A DNA stretch of 39,018 nt from Candidatus Solibacter usitatus. GTDB lineage: Bacteria; Acidobacteriota; Terriglobia; Bryobacterales; Bryobacteraceae. The notes below the pieces were generated by a model. It saw only the letters and a list, made by a program, of their open reading frames with translations. It was not told the DNA's origin and did not search any database. Every line of letters starts with the position of its first letter. Position 1 is the first letter of the stretch. Position numbers and translations under genes: made by a program. This document shows positions 17,015 to 24,733 of this stretch, one piece after another. Location of the stretch: the NCBI GenBank assembly GCA_016191645.1, contig JACPVQ010000260.1:1-39018 (forward strand), in the 5' to 3' direction.

Positions 17015-17037
17015 TGAGGTAATCGCAATCTCCCGGG

Positions 17038-17133
17038 CGGCTGCAAAGCAGCCGATGGCCTCTTGCGAGGCCATGCGGGATCTGGAGATCCCGCTGCAGA
17101 TCTGGAGATCTGCCCCACATCGATCTCCAGATC
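17038..17133. repeat. Array of four adjacent hairpins plus a remnant (copy E)
   Basis: Four perfect hairpins follow each other with at most one base between them: 17038-17054 (GGCTGC / GCAGCC, loop AAA), 17055-17074 (ATGGCCTC / GAGGCCAT, loop TTGC), 17075-17094 (GCGGGATC / GATCCCGC, loop TGGA) and 17096-17113 (GCAGATC / GATCTGC, loop TGGA). CCCACA follows, then a reversed remnant GATC-TCCA-GATC at 17122-17133. The array ends 9 bp before the stop of the selenoprotein gene and may terminate its transcript. Confidence 0.85.
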
Positions 17134-17142
17134 AGGAGCGGC

Positions 17143-18180
17143 CTACTGCTTGCGAAGTCCCGCCGGCACGCGCTCGGAATCCATGCGCGTCAATTCCAGT
17201 TCCCACTTCAACGGCACGGTTTCCGGTGGATAACAGAGGCGGTCATTGCAAGCCTGATAGCGCAGACCCGCTTCGATGATCACTTTGTTGCCTTCGCCCA
17301 TTGCTCCGCGCAGGGCTTTATCCGGGCCCATGGTGACATCGCGCAGCAGCCGGATCTTCCCTTCGAAAACCGGAACCTTCTCCTTGATGGCTTCCAGATA
17401 CAACACGCGCGATTTTGGATACACCACCTCGTGCGCTTTCGCCAGCGGGGTTTCGGGCATCTTCCATTCCGTCGCGATGTAGCCTTCCACTCCGGGGGCG
17501 TAGAGATGAAGACCCTTTGCCATCTCAATCTCCACGGCCAGCAGGATTCGCTGCCCGTGCGAGATTTTTTCCGTGCTCGCGGTTGTCGTTATCTTGACGT
17601 GCTTGGCTTGCGGCGTTCCCTTGGCCGATCCCGGGGCGATACCGTAATCCTTCGCCAGCAAGCCAGCCAGCGTCTGCCGTTCCTTATAGTCTTCCTCGAA
17701 ATACTTCGATTTCACGACGCCGCCGTGATCGGTAACAAACGTCACCGGATGCGGAATCCCGTGGAAGGCATGCGTCTTGGGAACGCTTTCATTGAGGATG
17801 CCGAACTCGCGAATGGTTTTCGAATCGGCGTCGGAAAGAAGCGGGTATCGGATCTTTCTGCGCTCGGCGAAGTTCTTCAGAATCGCTTCCGAATCGTAGC
17901 TTACGGCGGCCAATTCCAAACCCTGCTTGCGGAGTTGCTCCAGGTTTTGATCCAACTCGACCAGTTGGGTTTTGCAGTAGGGTCACCAATCGGCGGAGCG
18001 AACAAAGACCAGCATCAATCCTTTTGGTCCGCGCAAACTCTCCAGAGTCTGCGTCTTCCCGTTTTGATCGCGCAACTGGAAAGCCGGCATCTTCTCGCCT
18101 GCTTTGATCCCAGGGTCTTTGGGGACGGCTTGACCCCATAACGCCGTTGTGACTGCCAGCACACTAAACAGCATCTTCAT
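17143..18180 (-). CDS. Periplasmic UxxC redoxin (selenoprotein) fused to a DsbD-N-like domain
   Basis: 345 residues from ATG 18180, read through one in-frame UGA at 17985-17983 (codon 66). A signal peptide MKMLFSVLAVTTALWGQA is followed by an AhpC/TSA-like thioredoxin fold: MPAFQLRDQNGKTQTLESL, then LMLVFVRSADW-U-PYCKTQL, and the cis-Pro loop HGIPHPVTFVTDHGG (Pro145). In related redoxins the UGA position is Cys of a WCxxC motif, so the active site here is Sec66-Pro-Tyr-Cys69. Residues about 190-335 resemble the DsbD N-terminal (alpha) domain, with the Cys311/Cys316 pair in YQACNDRLCYPPETVPLKW. The frame has no other stop and remains coding on both sides. A SECIS-like hairpin lies just downstream of the UGA. 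Likely a periplasmic thiol oxidoreductase or peroxidase; the reaction is not established. A nonsense mutation is the alternative. Confidence 0.85.
17952..17968 (-). promoter_or_regulatory. SECIS-like hairpin for UGA decoding
   Basis: In the mRNA the stem CCAACU pairs with AGUUGG (6 bp, no mismatch) around the 5-nt loop GGUCG. The stem begins 14 nt after the last base of the UGA, and the loop GG stands at positions 24-25 counted from the U of UGA. Bacterial SECIS elements have a short stem whose apical loop starts with G within about 16-37 nt of the UGA; E. coli fdhF uses loop GGUCU at nearly the same distance. The hairpin lies inside the coding sequence, as bacterial SECIS elements do. Confidence 0.75.
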
Positions 18181-18218
18181 ATGATCTAGAATCCCACGAG
18201 ACAACCTTGTTATTCCAA

Positions 18219-19772
18219 CTATCCTGTTAATTTCTTCAGCGCCACTTCGCACAATTCGAAGAACCGGGCGCGCTCGCGCTCCGACGGAAACACCAACGGC
18301 GCGGTGCGGTAGTATTCCACCTCTTTGCGCCAACGATCGGCGGCATTGCGGCGCGCCTGCGAGTCCGGAGCCGATCCATCCCATCGCATGTAGCGCGGAT
18401 TCGTGTGCGCCTGGATCTCCGTTGTGCCCGCCACGTCAGGGTCCGCCAACGCGCGCGCCGCCACCCAAACCGGACCTTGCGGCGGGATCGACGCCGAAGC
18501 GCGCAGCGACGCGCCCGCCTTTGCACTGGCAATCACTTTCCCGTTGGCGACAATTTCCAGCTTCGTCATTGGGCGGTAGAACTTCGCCTCGGCTTCCAAC
18601 TGCCCGGATTGCTCATTCAAGCGCAATTCGATCAGCGGCCCGTTGGTGACCACGCCTTCGCCGCGCTTCACTGCCGCCGCCCAGGTTTCGTAGGCCGATG
18701 TGCCTGCCGCCGCTTTCACCAGCATCCGCTCCGGTCCCAACAGGGGAATCCATCGCGACCATTTCTCCAGCTTCGTCGCATTATTCACGTTCACCGGAAA
18801 GTCGCTGCCGGCGACTCCCGTCAAACGGAATCCGGCGTTCAACAGTTCGTACCACTGTTCCGTACGCAACCGGCCAAATTGAAAAACCTCCGCGAAGTCC
18901 AGGTTGCCCAGCGCCAGATCCATGAGCAATGCCGAATTCTTCTGCGATCCGTCGAAGTGCGCATATCCAACCAACGCGCCCAACTTCCGCCCCATTCCAA
19001 AAAGCACGTACGGGTAAGGAAATGTTTCAGGGGAATTCGAGTAGACTGTCCCCAAACTCAAGGGACGGATCATCTCGCGCCCACCTAAAACATTGACATG
19101 GCCAAAGAACGCCGAACGCGATTCATGACCGGGCCGAATGGAACGGCCGCCGCGTTTCGCCTCGGCCTGCGGCCCATATCCATATTGCGAAGCCGCGTCC
19201 ATCTGACGCTGTAGCTGCAAGAAGTTGGCTACGGTGAGATCTTCCGCATCCATCCAACTGAGGAAGACGGCATCGTCTTCGCGGTCGCGCACAAGGTGGA
19301 TGTGATCGTCGCTGGAGATCCACTTTGCGCCTTCGCCGGCAGTCCAATCCTCCATCTTCAGAACCGCGCGCGTCTGCTTGCCGGCTTCCAACGTGAACTC
19401 CGCTGAGAAGGGCTTGTAGAAAAGCCCGCGGTAGGCTTCCACCCGGTAGTTCCCCGCCGGCAAATCGAAATTGGCGCGCCCCTTCAAAAGGAAGAAGTGC
19501 GAAATGTCGTTGCACGTCACTTCCAGCACGGAAGGGTTCGCGCCGCGCCGCCACAAACGCTCGCGATAAAAAAGGTCGACGCGCAGCGGAAGCATCGCAT
19601 CGACGGGACTCAGCCGGAACGGCTTGCCGTCTTTGAACAGGTAGACACGCGCGGGCATCAGTGGTTCGGTCGCCAGTTCCAGATGTCCGGCAATCTCGCG
19701 CAATCCCGATTCGCGATATTGCGTCCAAGCTAAAGCGACGCCAAACACCGCTACCAGCCAGCCTCGTTTCAT
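18219..19772 (-). CDS. CehA/McbA-like metallohydrolase (PHP-type)
   Basis: 517 residues. The N-terminus MKRGWLVAVFGVALAW is a signal peptide or anchor. A beta-sandwich-like part (FDLPAGNYRVEAYRGLFYKP and FSAEFTLEAGKQTRAVLKME) precedes the metallohydrolase domain, with ISSDDHIHLVRDREDD (HxH metal site), DLTVANFLQL, LVGYAHFDGSQ, and GVAGSDFPVNVNNATK followed by TNGPLIEL. This layout fits the exported CehA/McbA family, named after carbaryl hydrolase; natural substrates are unknown in most members. It starts 4 nt after the DUF418 gene and ends 38 nt before the selenoprotein start, so cotranscription is likely. Confidence 0.82.
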   Translation of the reverse strand: MKRGWLVAVFGVALAWTQYRESGLREIAGHLELATEPLMPARVYLFKDGKPFRLSPVDAMLPLRVDLFYRERLWRRGANPSVLEVTCNDISHFFLLKGRANFDLPAGNYRVEAYRGLFYKPFSAEFTLEAGKQTRAVLKMEDWTAGEGAKWISSDDHIHLVRDREDDAVFLSWMDAEDLTVANFLQLQRQMDAASQYGYGPQAEAKRGGRSIRPGHESRSAFFGHVNVLGGREMIRPLSLGTVYSNSPETFPYPYVLFGMGRKLGALVGYAHFDGSQKNSALLMDLALGNLDFAEVFQFGRLRTEQWYELLNAGFRLTGVAGSDFPVNVNNATKLEKWSRWIPLLGPERMLVKAAAGTSAYETWAAAVKRGEGVVTNGPLIELRLNEQSGQLEAEAKFYRPMTKLEIVANGKVIASAKAGASLRASASIPPQGPVWVAARALADPDVAGTTEIQAHTNPRYMRWDGSAPDSQARRNAADRWRKEVEYYRTAPLVFPSERERARFFELCEVALKKLTG

Positions 19773-19776
19773 GCGT

Positions 19777-21072
19777 TCAGCTTAATACAGTTTTCGATCG
19801 CAAGGGCTGCCGTTCCCAATAGGTGAGCGATCTCCATGCCCATTCCACGGGGCCGAAACGGAACCGGCTCAGCCACAAGGAGCTGAACACCAGTTGTAGC
19901 AGCCAGATGACACCCACCACGTAGTACAACTGGTATCGCTCCAGTTTTCCGAACCAGCCGAAGCCGTAGCCATAGAACAGCGTCGTGCAGAGGACCGATT
20001 GGAGCAGGTAGTTCGTCAACGCCGTTTGTCCAACGCAGGATAGGGCTCGCGTTAGCTTTTGGAATATTCCCGCGCGGCACACCAGCATCAACACGCTCAA
20101 ATGACCGGCCGCGGTCAGCAATCGCGTGATTTCATAAGTGAATTGAAATTGTAATGCGCTGAAAACATCGAACCCGGCATAGTACTGATTCAGACAAGCA
20201 GCGACGCGCACGGGCAGCCCAATCCCATATCCAATCAACAACAGCACAATGTAGAATCGCGCCGACCGGCGCGCGCTGAGGATTTCCCACTTGCACAATG
20301 ACATCCCGATGAGCATCATTCCGAAGCTATCGGCGAACACAAAGGTATAAAAACTCAACGAGTGCAGCCCCGGCACTCTGGCGGCGCGCTCGCGAAAAAT
20401 CTCGCCATAGCCGGACCGGAATCGCTTCACAATCTTTTGAAGTTCTTCGTCAGCCGGCTTGTTGGCCTTGACGCGCTCCTCCCAATCTTCCTTTCCCTGT
20501 TGCAGTTCAGATGTTAACGGAAGCTTGGTGTTCTCCACCTCCCGCGCGATATCCCACTCCAGTTTCTGCACTCTGGCGTCGTTGTATTCCACCCACGCCT
20601 TCGGCAGTTGCATGGACAGCGCCGACAACCCGGCGATCAACAATCCCGTAGATGCCAGCTTGCGGAATGGATACAGAAACAGACCTGCCAGCGCGTAACT
20701 GAACAGAATGTCGCCGTCCCAGAGAAACCATGCATGCAACGAAGCGATGAACATCAACCAAAGGCAGCGCCTCAGCCAGATATCGGCAATCCGAGCGTCG
20801 CCTCCGCGCGCCTCACTGCGTGACGTCATTAAGATCATGCTTGCGCCGAACAGCATGGAAAACAGCGCCCGCATCTTTCCTTCAAACAGCACATCGACGG
20901 CGAACCACGTCCACAAATTGACACCACTATCGCCGTCCATCACCGTGGGGTTATAGGTGACTGCGCCGGGAAGGCTGAACCCAAGAATGTTCATCGTCAA
21001 AATGCCGAGCAGCGACATGCCGCGCAACGCATCGACGGAACTCACGCGTTCTGTGACGGGTGCGGGGGTCAT
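19777..21072 (-). CDS. DUF418 family membrane protein
   Basis: 431 residues with about 8-10 hydrophobic helices. The start region RVSSVDALRGMSLLGILTMN is the signature of DUF418/YeiB-type proteins, followed by LFEGKMRALFSMLFGASMIL and the C-terminal DUF418 block GQTALTNYLLQSVLCTTLFY ... GPVEWAWRSLTYWERQPLR. A soluble helical insert (residues about 165-215) lies between membrane segments. Located in the inner membrane; proposed to be a transporter or acyltransferase-like protein, function unknown. It starts 3 nt after the stop of the large unknown gene. Confidence 0.9.
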   Translation of the reverse strand: MTPAPVTERVSSVDALRGMSLLGILTMNILGFSLPGAVTYNPTVMDGDSGVNLWTWFAVDVLFEGKMRALFSMLFGASMILMTSRSEARGGDARIADIWLRRCLWLMFIASLHAWFLWDGDILFSYALAGLFLYPFRKLASTGLLIAGLSALSMQLPKAWVEYNDARVQKLEWDIAREVENTKLPLTSELQQGKEDWEERVKANKPADEELQKIVKRFRSGYGEIFRERAARVPGLHSLSFYTFVFADSFGMMLIGMSLCKWEILSARRSARFYIVLLLIGYGIGLPVRVAACLNQYYAGFDVFSALQFQFTYEITRLLTAAGHLSVLMLVCRAGIFQKLTRALSCVGQTALTNYLLQSVLCTTLFYGYGFGWFGKLERYQLYYVVGVIWLLQLVFSSLWLSRFRFGPVEWAWRSLTYWERQPLRSKTVLS

Positions 21073-21075
21073 CGC

Positions 21076-22944
21076 CTACCAGATGTAGTCCTTTGCAGTC
21101 TCGCGCCGCGCATGGCTGTCCAGCACGTGCACGACGCGCATCTTCTTGCGCACGGTGGGCGAGAGCTGCCCCAGCGGGATGTAGATGATCTTTCGGCCCA
21201 GGTGATTGGCGATGGAGCGGAACAGGCTGCGCGGCGGCTTCGACGCCACGTAGACAACATAGCGATCGGTAGAGTAATCAAGCGCGGCCAGCAGCAAACG
21301 TTCCGGCTTGTTCTCCGCCATTTCGTAATCGGAGTCGGTCCACACGTCGAACAGACGCCGCGGCGGCAGCGTCATCAACAAGCCTCCGTATTCCGCTCTT
21401 CCAATGCCGGGCCCGGTCATGTTGTCGAACGGATTGGTGGCATAGAACGCCATATCCGATTCGTTTTGATTTTCCCCCAGCCACGTCGTCAGATAACGGT
21501 AGCGGTCTTCGGCGTCTTCATCGAACACAATCACCACCGCGCCCACTTCGCCAAAGAGCCGCTGCACGTGACGGACGTAAATGCGCCCCTGATGCCAGTT
21601 GCGAATGGTCTCGCGGATATCGATGCCATCAAGGATGGAGGTGACGAACGGTTCGACGCGCGAACGTTCTTCGGAAAGTACGCTCTTGCCTTTCCGCTTG
21701 AGAAAGCGGCCATAGTCTTCAATTACCAAGTCCTCCGGAGGGTAGGAGCAGATAGTGTTCCCGTCCAACGACGCGGCCCATTCGCCGGGTTTCTTCTCGC
21801 GCTTATGAGGCTTCAAGGAGACGGGACGCGTGAGTTGTTTTGGCCGCGGCATGCGACGCCGTATGCGCAGTTTGCGCGTGTTCAGAAAAACCTCGCGCGC
21901 GGTGAGCATCGCAGTTTCCACGTCGCTCAGTTCGCGTTGGTGCGAATAGCCGTTCGCGGTGCGCCAGACTTCCCATGCGAAGTTGTCATCGACAATCGAT
22001 CGCGCCGCGAGAGTGAGGTCGTAGAGGCTGGCCATGAGATCACCGGAAATCCGCGCCAGGTTGCGGGTGAACCGCGCGAGCATGCGGCGCTGCCAGTGCT
22101 GCATCTTTTCGCCCGTAATCGCCGTGTAATTGGATTCCGCCTCCTTCAGCAGCGCGTATTGGAGCCGGGGGCGATCCGGCAATTCTCCCGGCGCGGATTC
22201 GCGCAGGTTCAAGTACCGCTCCTGCAGCCACGGGGTCTCAACGGTGATTTCGGCCAGACACTCCGGATGCGGTTGAATGAGCCGAACCCCAAGCTCCGTG
22301 TTCGCCTCCGGTGCTTCCTGCGGCTGCTCCATGGCATCCAGCATGGAGTCCAACAGATTGAGCGAAAGCACAATCATCGTCGGAGCCAGCGGATCCGCGC
22401 CCTGCAACTTCCACGCCATGGCGGCGGCGTGCGCGTCCATCTGCTCATTGCGCGGCTGCGGAAACAATCGATATTGTTCCAGGTACCGGTTCAGCCCGAT
22501 GCGCGCGATGGAGTAGGTGTCCGGATACGAGCCTTCGACGTGCGGGCGCTGCAGAGTATCAGGCTCCAGAAAAAGCAAGCGCGCGCCGATTTCGGAGGCC
22601 GTTCGAGCCGCCTCCACAAACGGATCGGCGGGCTCAATGGGGAAATAGGTTGCTTCATCCAAAGGATCGCCCGGAATCTCATCCTCCATCTCTGGATCGT
22701 CTTCCATCAGCGTCCGCGGAGCACAGAGGATCACCGACAGTTCCGGCAGTCTGCGTAGTCCGTGGCGGAACGCCGCCTCCCAACACTCGGGCAGTTCCAG
22801 CGCGACAATTGCCGGCCGCATTTCCAAAATTGCTTTGCGCGCCAGTACGGCGAATTCCGCCCGCCCGGGCACGACGGGAAAATAGGTGAACGCGCCGCGG
22901 CGCAGATTGACCGGATCGAAAACCGATTCAGGGCCGGGGGGCAT
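21076..22944 (-). CDS. Large MoxR-associated protein, unknown function
   Basis: 622 residues from ATG 22944, which overlaps the end of the MoxR gene by 17 nt. An upstream extension in this frame lies wholly inside the MoxR gene and is rejected. No signal peptide or membrane helix is seen. The N-terminal block FAVLARKAILEMRPAIVALE followed by LPECWEAAFRHG recalls the TraB/ChaN/DUF5682 type of fold, where an 'ALEL' strand precedes a helix; that resemblance is weak. The middle carries acidic stretches (LMEDDPEMEDEIPGDPLDE) and a basic region (RRRMPRPKQLTRPVSLKPHK). The C-terminus holds VGAVVIVFDEDAEDRYRY, IGRAEYGGLLMTLPPRRLFD and RRETAKDYIW. It is best described as an unknown partner of the MoxR ATPase. 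Confidence 0.75.
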   Translation of the reverse strand: MPPGPESVFDPVNLRRGAFTYFPVVPGRAEFAVLARKAILEMRPAIVALELPECWEAAFRHGLRRLPELSVILCAPRTLMEDDPEMEDEIPGDPLDEATYFPIEPADPFVEAARTASEIGARLLFLEPDTLQRPHVEGSYPDTYSIARIGLNRYLEQYRLFPQPRNEQMDAHAAAMAWKLQGADPLAPTMIVLSLNLLDSMLDAMEQPQEAPEANTELGVRLIQPHPECLAEITVETPWLQERYLNLRESAPGELPDRPRLQYALLKEAESNYTAITGEKMQHWQRRMLARFTRNLARISGDLMASLYDLTLAARSIVDDNFAWEVWRTANGYSHQRELSDVETAMLTAREVFLNTRKLRIRRRMPRPKQLTRPVSLKPHKREKKPGEWAASLDGNTICSYPPEDLVIEDYGRFLKRKGKSVLSEERSRVEPFVTSILDGIDIRETIRNWHQGRIYVRHVQRLFGEVGAVVIVFDEDAEDRYRYLTTWLGENQNESDMAFYATNPFDNMTGPGIGRAEYGGLLMTLPPRRLFDVWTDSDYEMAENKPERLLLAALDYSTDRYVVYVASKPPRSLFRSIANHLGRKIIYIPLGQLSPTVRKKMRVVHVLDSHARRETAKDYIW

Positions 22945-23755
22945 ACCGCGTTGCTTCTTCACCCAGCGTTTCGAGCATGGCCGTTTGCAATGCCTGCCGG
23001 TAACTGATTTCATCGGCGGCAAGCTTGCGTAGTTTGGTCGCGTAGCGCGCCATGTTGATGCCGTCGCGCACGGTGTAGCGCTCATCGGCGGCATGAGCGT
23101 TCTGCAGGAAATCCGTCACGTACTCCAAAATGGCCTCTTCTCCAAACGGGAGGTTCTCGCGAAGAATGGCCATCTCTTCGTCGCGCTCGGGAAAGTCGAT
23201 GAGGATCTGCGGCTGCAACCGCGAGTGGATGTATTCGGGAAGATCGAACGTCGATGCGTCATCGTTCATGGTGGCGACAAAACGGAACTCCGCGTGAGCG
23301 TGAATCTTGATGCCGGCGACAATCGATTCGACATAGCGCCGGTTGTCGAGCAGCGGCGCGAGGCTGGCCCACGATTTTTCCGACATGCGGTTGCCTTCGT
23401 CGAGAATCGCGATGCCGCCGCGTAGCATTGCCGTCACCAGTGGCGACGCCACATAGCGCAGCTTGCCCGCCTCTTCAATGACCGGAGTGACAATCAAATC
23501 TTCCGGCCGCGTGTCCACGGTCGCCTGCAAAATGTAGACGTCGCGTCCCAACCGCTTCGCGGCAGTGTAGGCCAGCGTCGTTTTACCGACTCCCGGCTTC
23601 CCAATCAAGCGAGGGTTCATCGGCAAGTCGCGCTCTTCCACGACTAGCCAAGCGGCAAGCAACTGCCGCATGACATCCTGCTGGCCAACCCAATTGATAG
23701 GCAATTCATCGGGGTGCGACAAGTGCAGGTTCACACCTTCCACGGCGGCAATCAT
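22928..23755 (-). CDS. MoxR-family AAA+ ATPase
   Basis: 275 residues. Walker A is GKPGVGKTTLA, Walker B is GGIAILDEGNRMS, and sensor 1 lies in FRFVATMNDDASTFDLPEYI. Arg residues in HSRLQPQILIDFP follow, as in MoxR/BchI-like AAA+ ATPases, which act as chaperones that mature or remodel metal- or vWA-containing partners. No vWA gene is adjacent; the next gene is the large unknown protein, overlapping by 17 nt. This is the first gene after a 160-bp gap with possible leader structure. Confidence 0.9.
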   Translation of the reverse strand: MIAAVEGVNLHLSHPDELPINWVGQQDVMRQLLAAWLVVEERDLPMNPRLIGKPGVGKTTLAYTAAKRLGRDVYILQATVDTRPEDLIVTPVIEEAGKLRYVASPLVTAMLRGGIAILDEGNRMSEKSWASLAPLLDNRRYVESIVAGIKIHAHAEFRFVATMNDDASTFDLPEYIHSRLQPQILIDFPERDEEMAILRENLPFGEEAILEYVTDFLQNAHAADERYTVRDGINMARYATKLRKLAADEISYRQALQTAMLETLGEEATRYAPRP

Positions 23756-23774
23756 GAAGCTATGCTAGCGCATG

Positions 23775-23847
23775 CCTGACGAAAAAGATCCATGCGGGTA
23801 AACCCTCACGAGCAGGCACCGTCAGGAGAGATAGACAAAGGGTGCCT
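23775..23847 (-). promoter_or_regulatory. Possible structured leader of the MoxR gene
   Basis: In the 162-bp gap 23756-23917 no gene is seen. On the minus strand AGGCACC (23847-23841) can pair with GGTGCCT (23820-23814), 7 bp with a 20-nt loop. The loop contains CCTGAC, which is complementary to GTCAGG at 23780-23775, 19 nt before the start codon. Together they could form a pseudoknot. No known riboswitch family was recognised. Confidence 0.3.
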
Positions 23848-23917
23848 CTTCCATAGCGCGACGGGACGCGGAACGGCTCGAACGACACCGGGCCGATTTC
23901 GGGTCCCTATGCGCGTT

Positions 23918-24280
23918 TTACCCCAGAGTCGACGCGCCGCCTTCGCTGATGTAGTTGCGATTCCAGCCGGGAATTTCCAGAACCACGTCTCCCTTGATCA
24001 CGGCCTGGCAACCGAGCCTGCTGTGCAACGTCAAGCCGGCAGCCATATCCAGACGATCGGCCTCTTCCTCATCCATGGGAGAAAGATTCGCGTCGCCTTG
24101 CTTCACCACCACGTGGCAGGTCGTGCAGGCACAAGATCCACCGCAGGCGTGTTCCAGGTGAAAGCCGAGATGGATCGCCAGGTCGAGCACGGATTCGGGC
24201 TTGCCGTGATCGCCATAGGGCAGTTCGCCGGATTGAAATTCGAACGTCTGGTTGGCGGGCAAGAAGGTAACTTTGGGCAT
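23918..24280 (-). CDS. [2Fe-2S] ferredoxin, ISC/adrenodoxin type
   Basis: 120 residues from ATG 24280 (ATG 24283 directly before it is equivalent). The cluster ligands are in HACGGSCACTTCHVVV (C-x5-C-x2-C) with a fourth Cys in SRLGCQAVIKGD, the arrangement of vertebrate-type/ISC ferredoxins. MDEEEADRLDMAAGL matches the conserved acidic helix of the family. It is cytoplasmic and probably donates electrons for Fe-S assembly or an oxygenase, although no isc/suf genes are nearby. It follows the HEAT-like gene by a few nt. Confidence 0.93.
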   Translation of the reverse strand: MPKVTFLPANQTFEFQSGELPYGDHGKPESVLDLAIHLGFHLEHACGGSCACTTCHVVVKQGDANLSPMDEEEADRLDMAAGLTLHSRLGCQAVIKGDVVLEIPGWNRNYISEGGASTLG

Positions 24281-24285
24281 CAAAC

Positions 24286-24708
24286 CTACAGTTTAGCAAG
24301 CGATCTCGATTCCTGTACGGAAATATCAGGTTTCGGCAAGCGTCTTGCTCTTGCAATGAGACGCAGCGCCTCGGACCGTATGTTCGAATCAGCGTGGCCG
24401 GTGAGCGTCACCAGCGCCGGAATCAAACGGCTGTATCCGCCGGCCTCCAACAGTAACCCGACCAGGTAATCCCGACCCGGACCCGGCAGCCCCTCTTGCA
24501 ATATTCGCAAACCGCAGGCGAAGACTTGCTCCGGACTGTGAGTCATCAGGTCCCGCATGCCCCTTCTCGCCGGCACCAAGTTCTGTGAGAACTTTACAAC
24601 AAGCTCTTGCAGTCGAATCTGTTCGCGCGGCACGGGGTGTAACGCGCGCAGAAGCTTCGACATTTGATGGCCGGTGCAATCTTCTTCCATTCCGGCGCTT
24701 ATCGGCAT
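24286..24708 (-). CDS. Small HEAT-repeat-like protein, unknown function
   Basis: About 140 residues from ATG 24708; ATG 24690 and 24663 are also possible and none has a clear Shine-Dalgarno. The sequence is helical throughout: MSKLLRALHPVPREQIRLQE, LVVKFSQNLVPARRGMRDLM, GRDYLVGLLLEAGGYSRLIP and ALVTLTGHADSNIRSEALRL, the last like a HEAT repeat. No catalytic residues stand out. It lies between the ABC ATPase (26 nt upstream) and the ferredoxin, on the same strand. Confidence 0.65.
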   Translation of the reverse strand: MPISAGMEEDCTGHQMSKLLRALHPVPREQIRLQELVVKFSQNLVPARRGMRDLMTHSPEQVFACGLRILQEGLPGPGRDYLVGLLLEAGGYSRLIPALVTLTGHADSNIRSEALRLIARARRLPKPDISVQESRSLAKL

Positions 24709-24733
24709 GCAAAGTGGAAGTCTTAGTTCCGCT

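Noticed and set aside
3459-17133. Palindromic repeats as a CRISPR array
   Set aside because: The units are scattered singly between genes, not regularly spaced with unique spacers, and no cas gene is present.
22945-23094. Longer N-terminus of the MoxR partner protein
   Set aside because: The stretch lies entirely within the MoxR gene in another frame and is low in family-like character.
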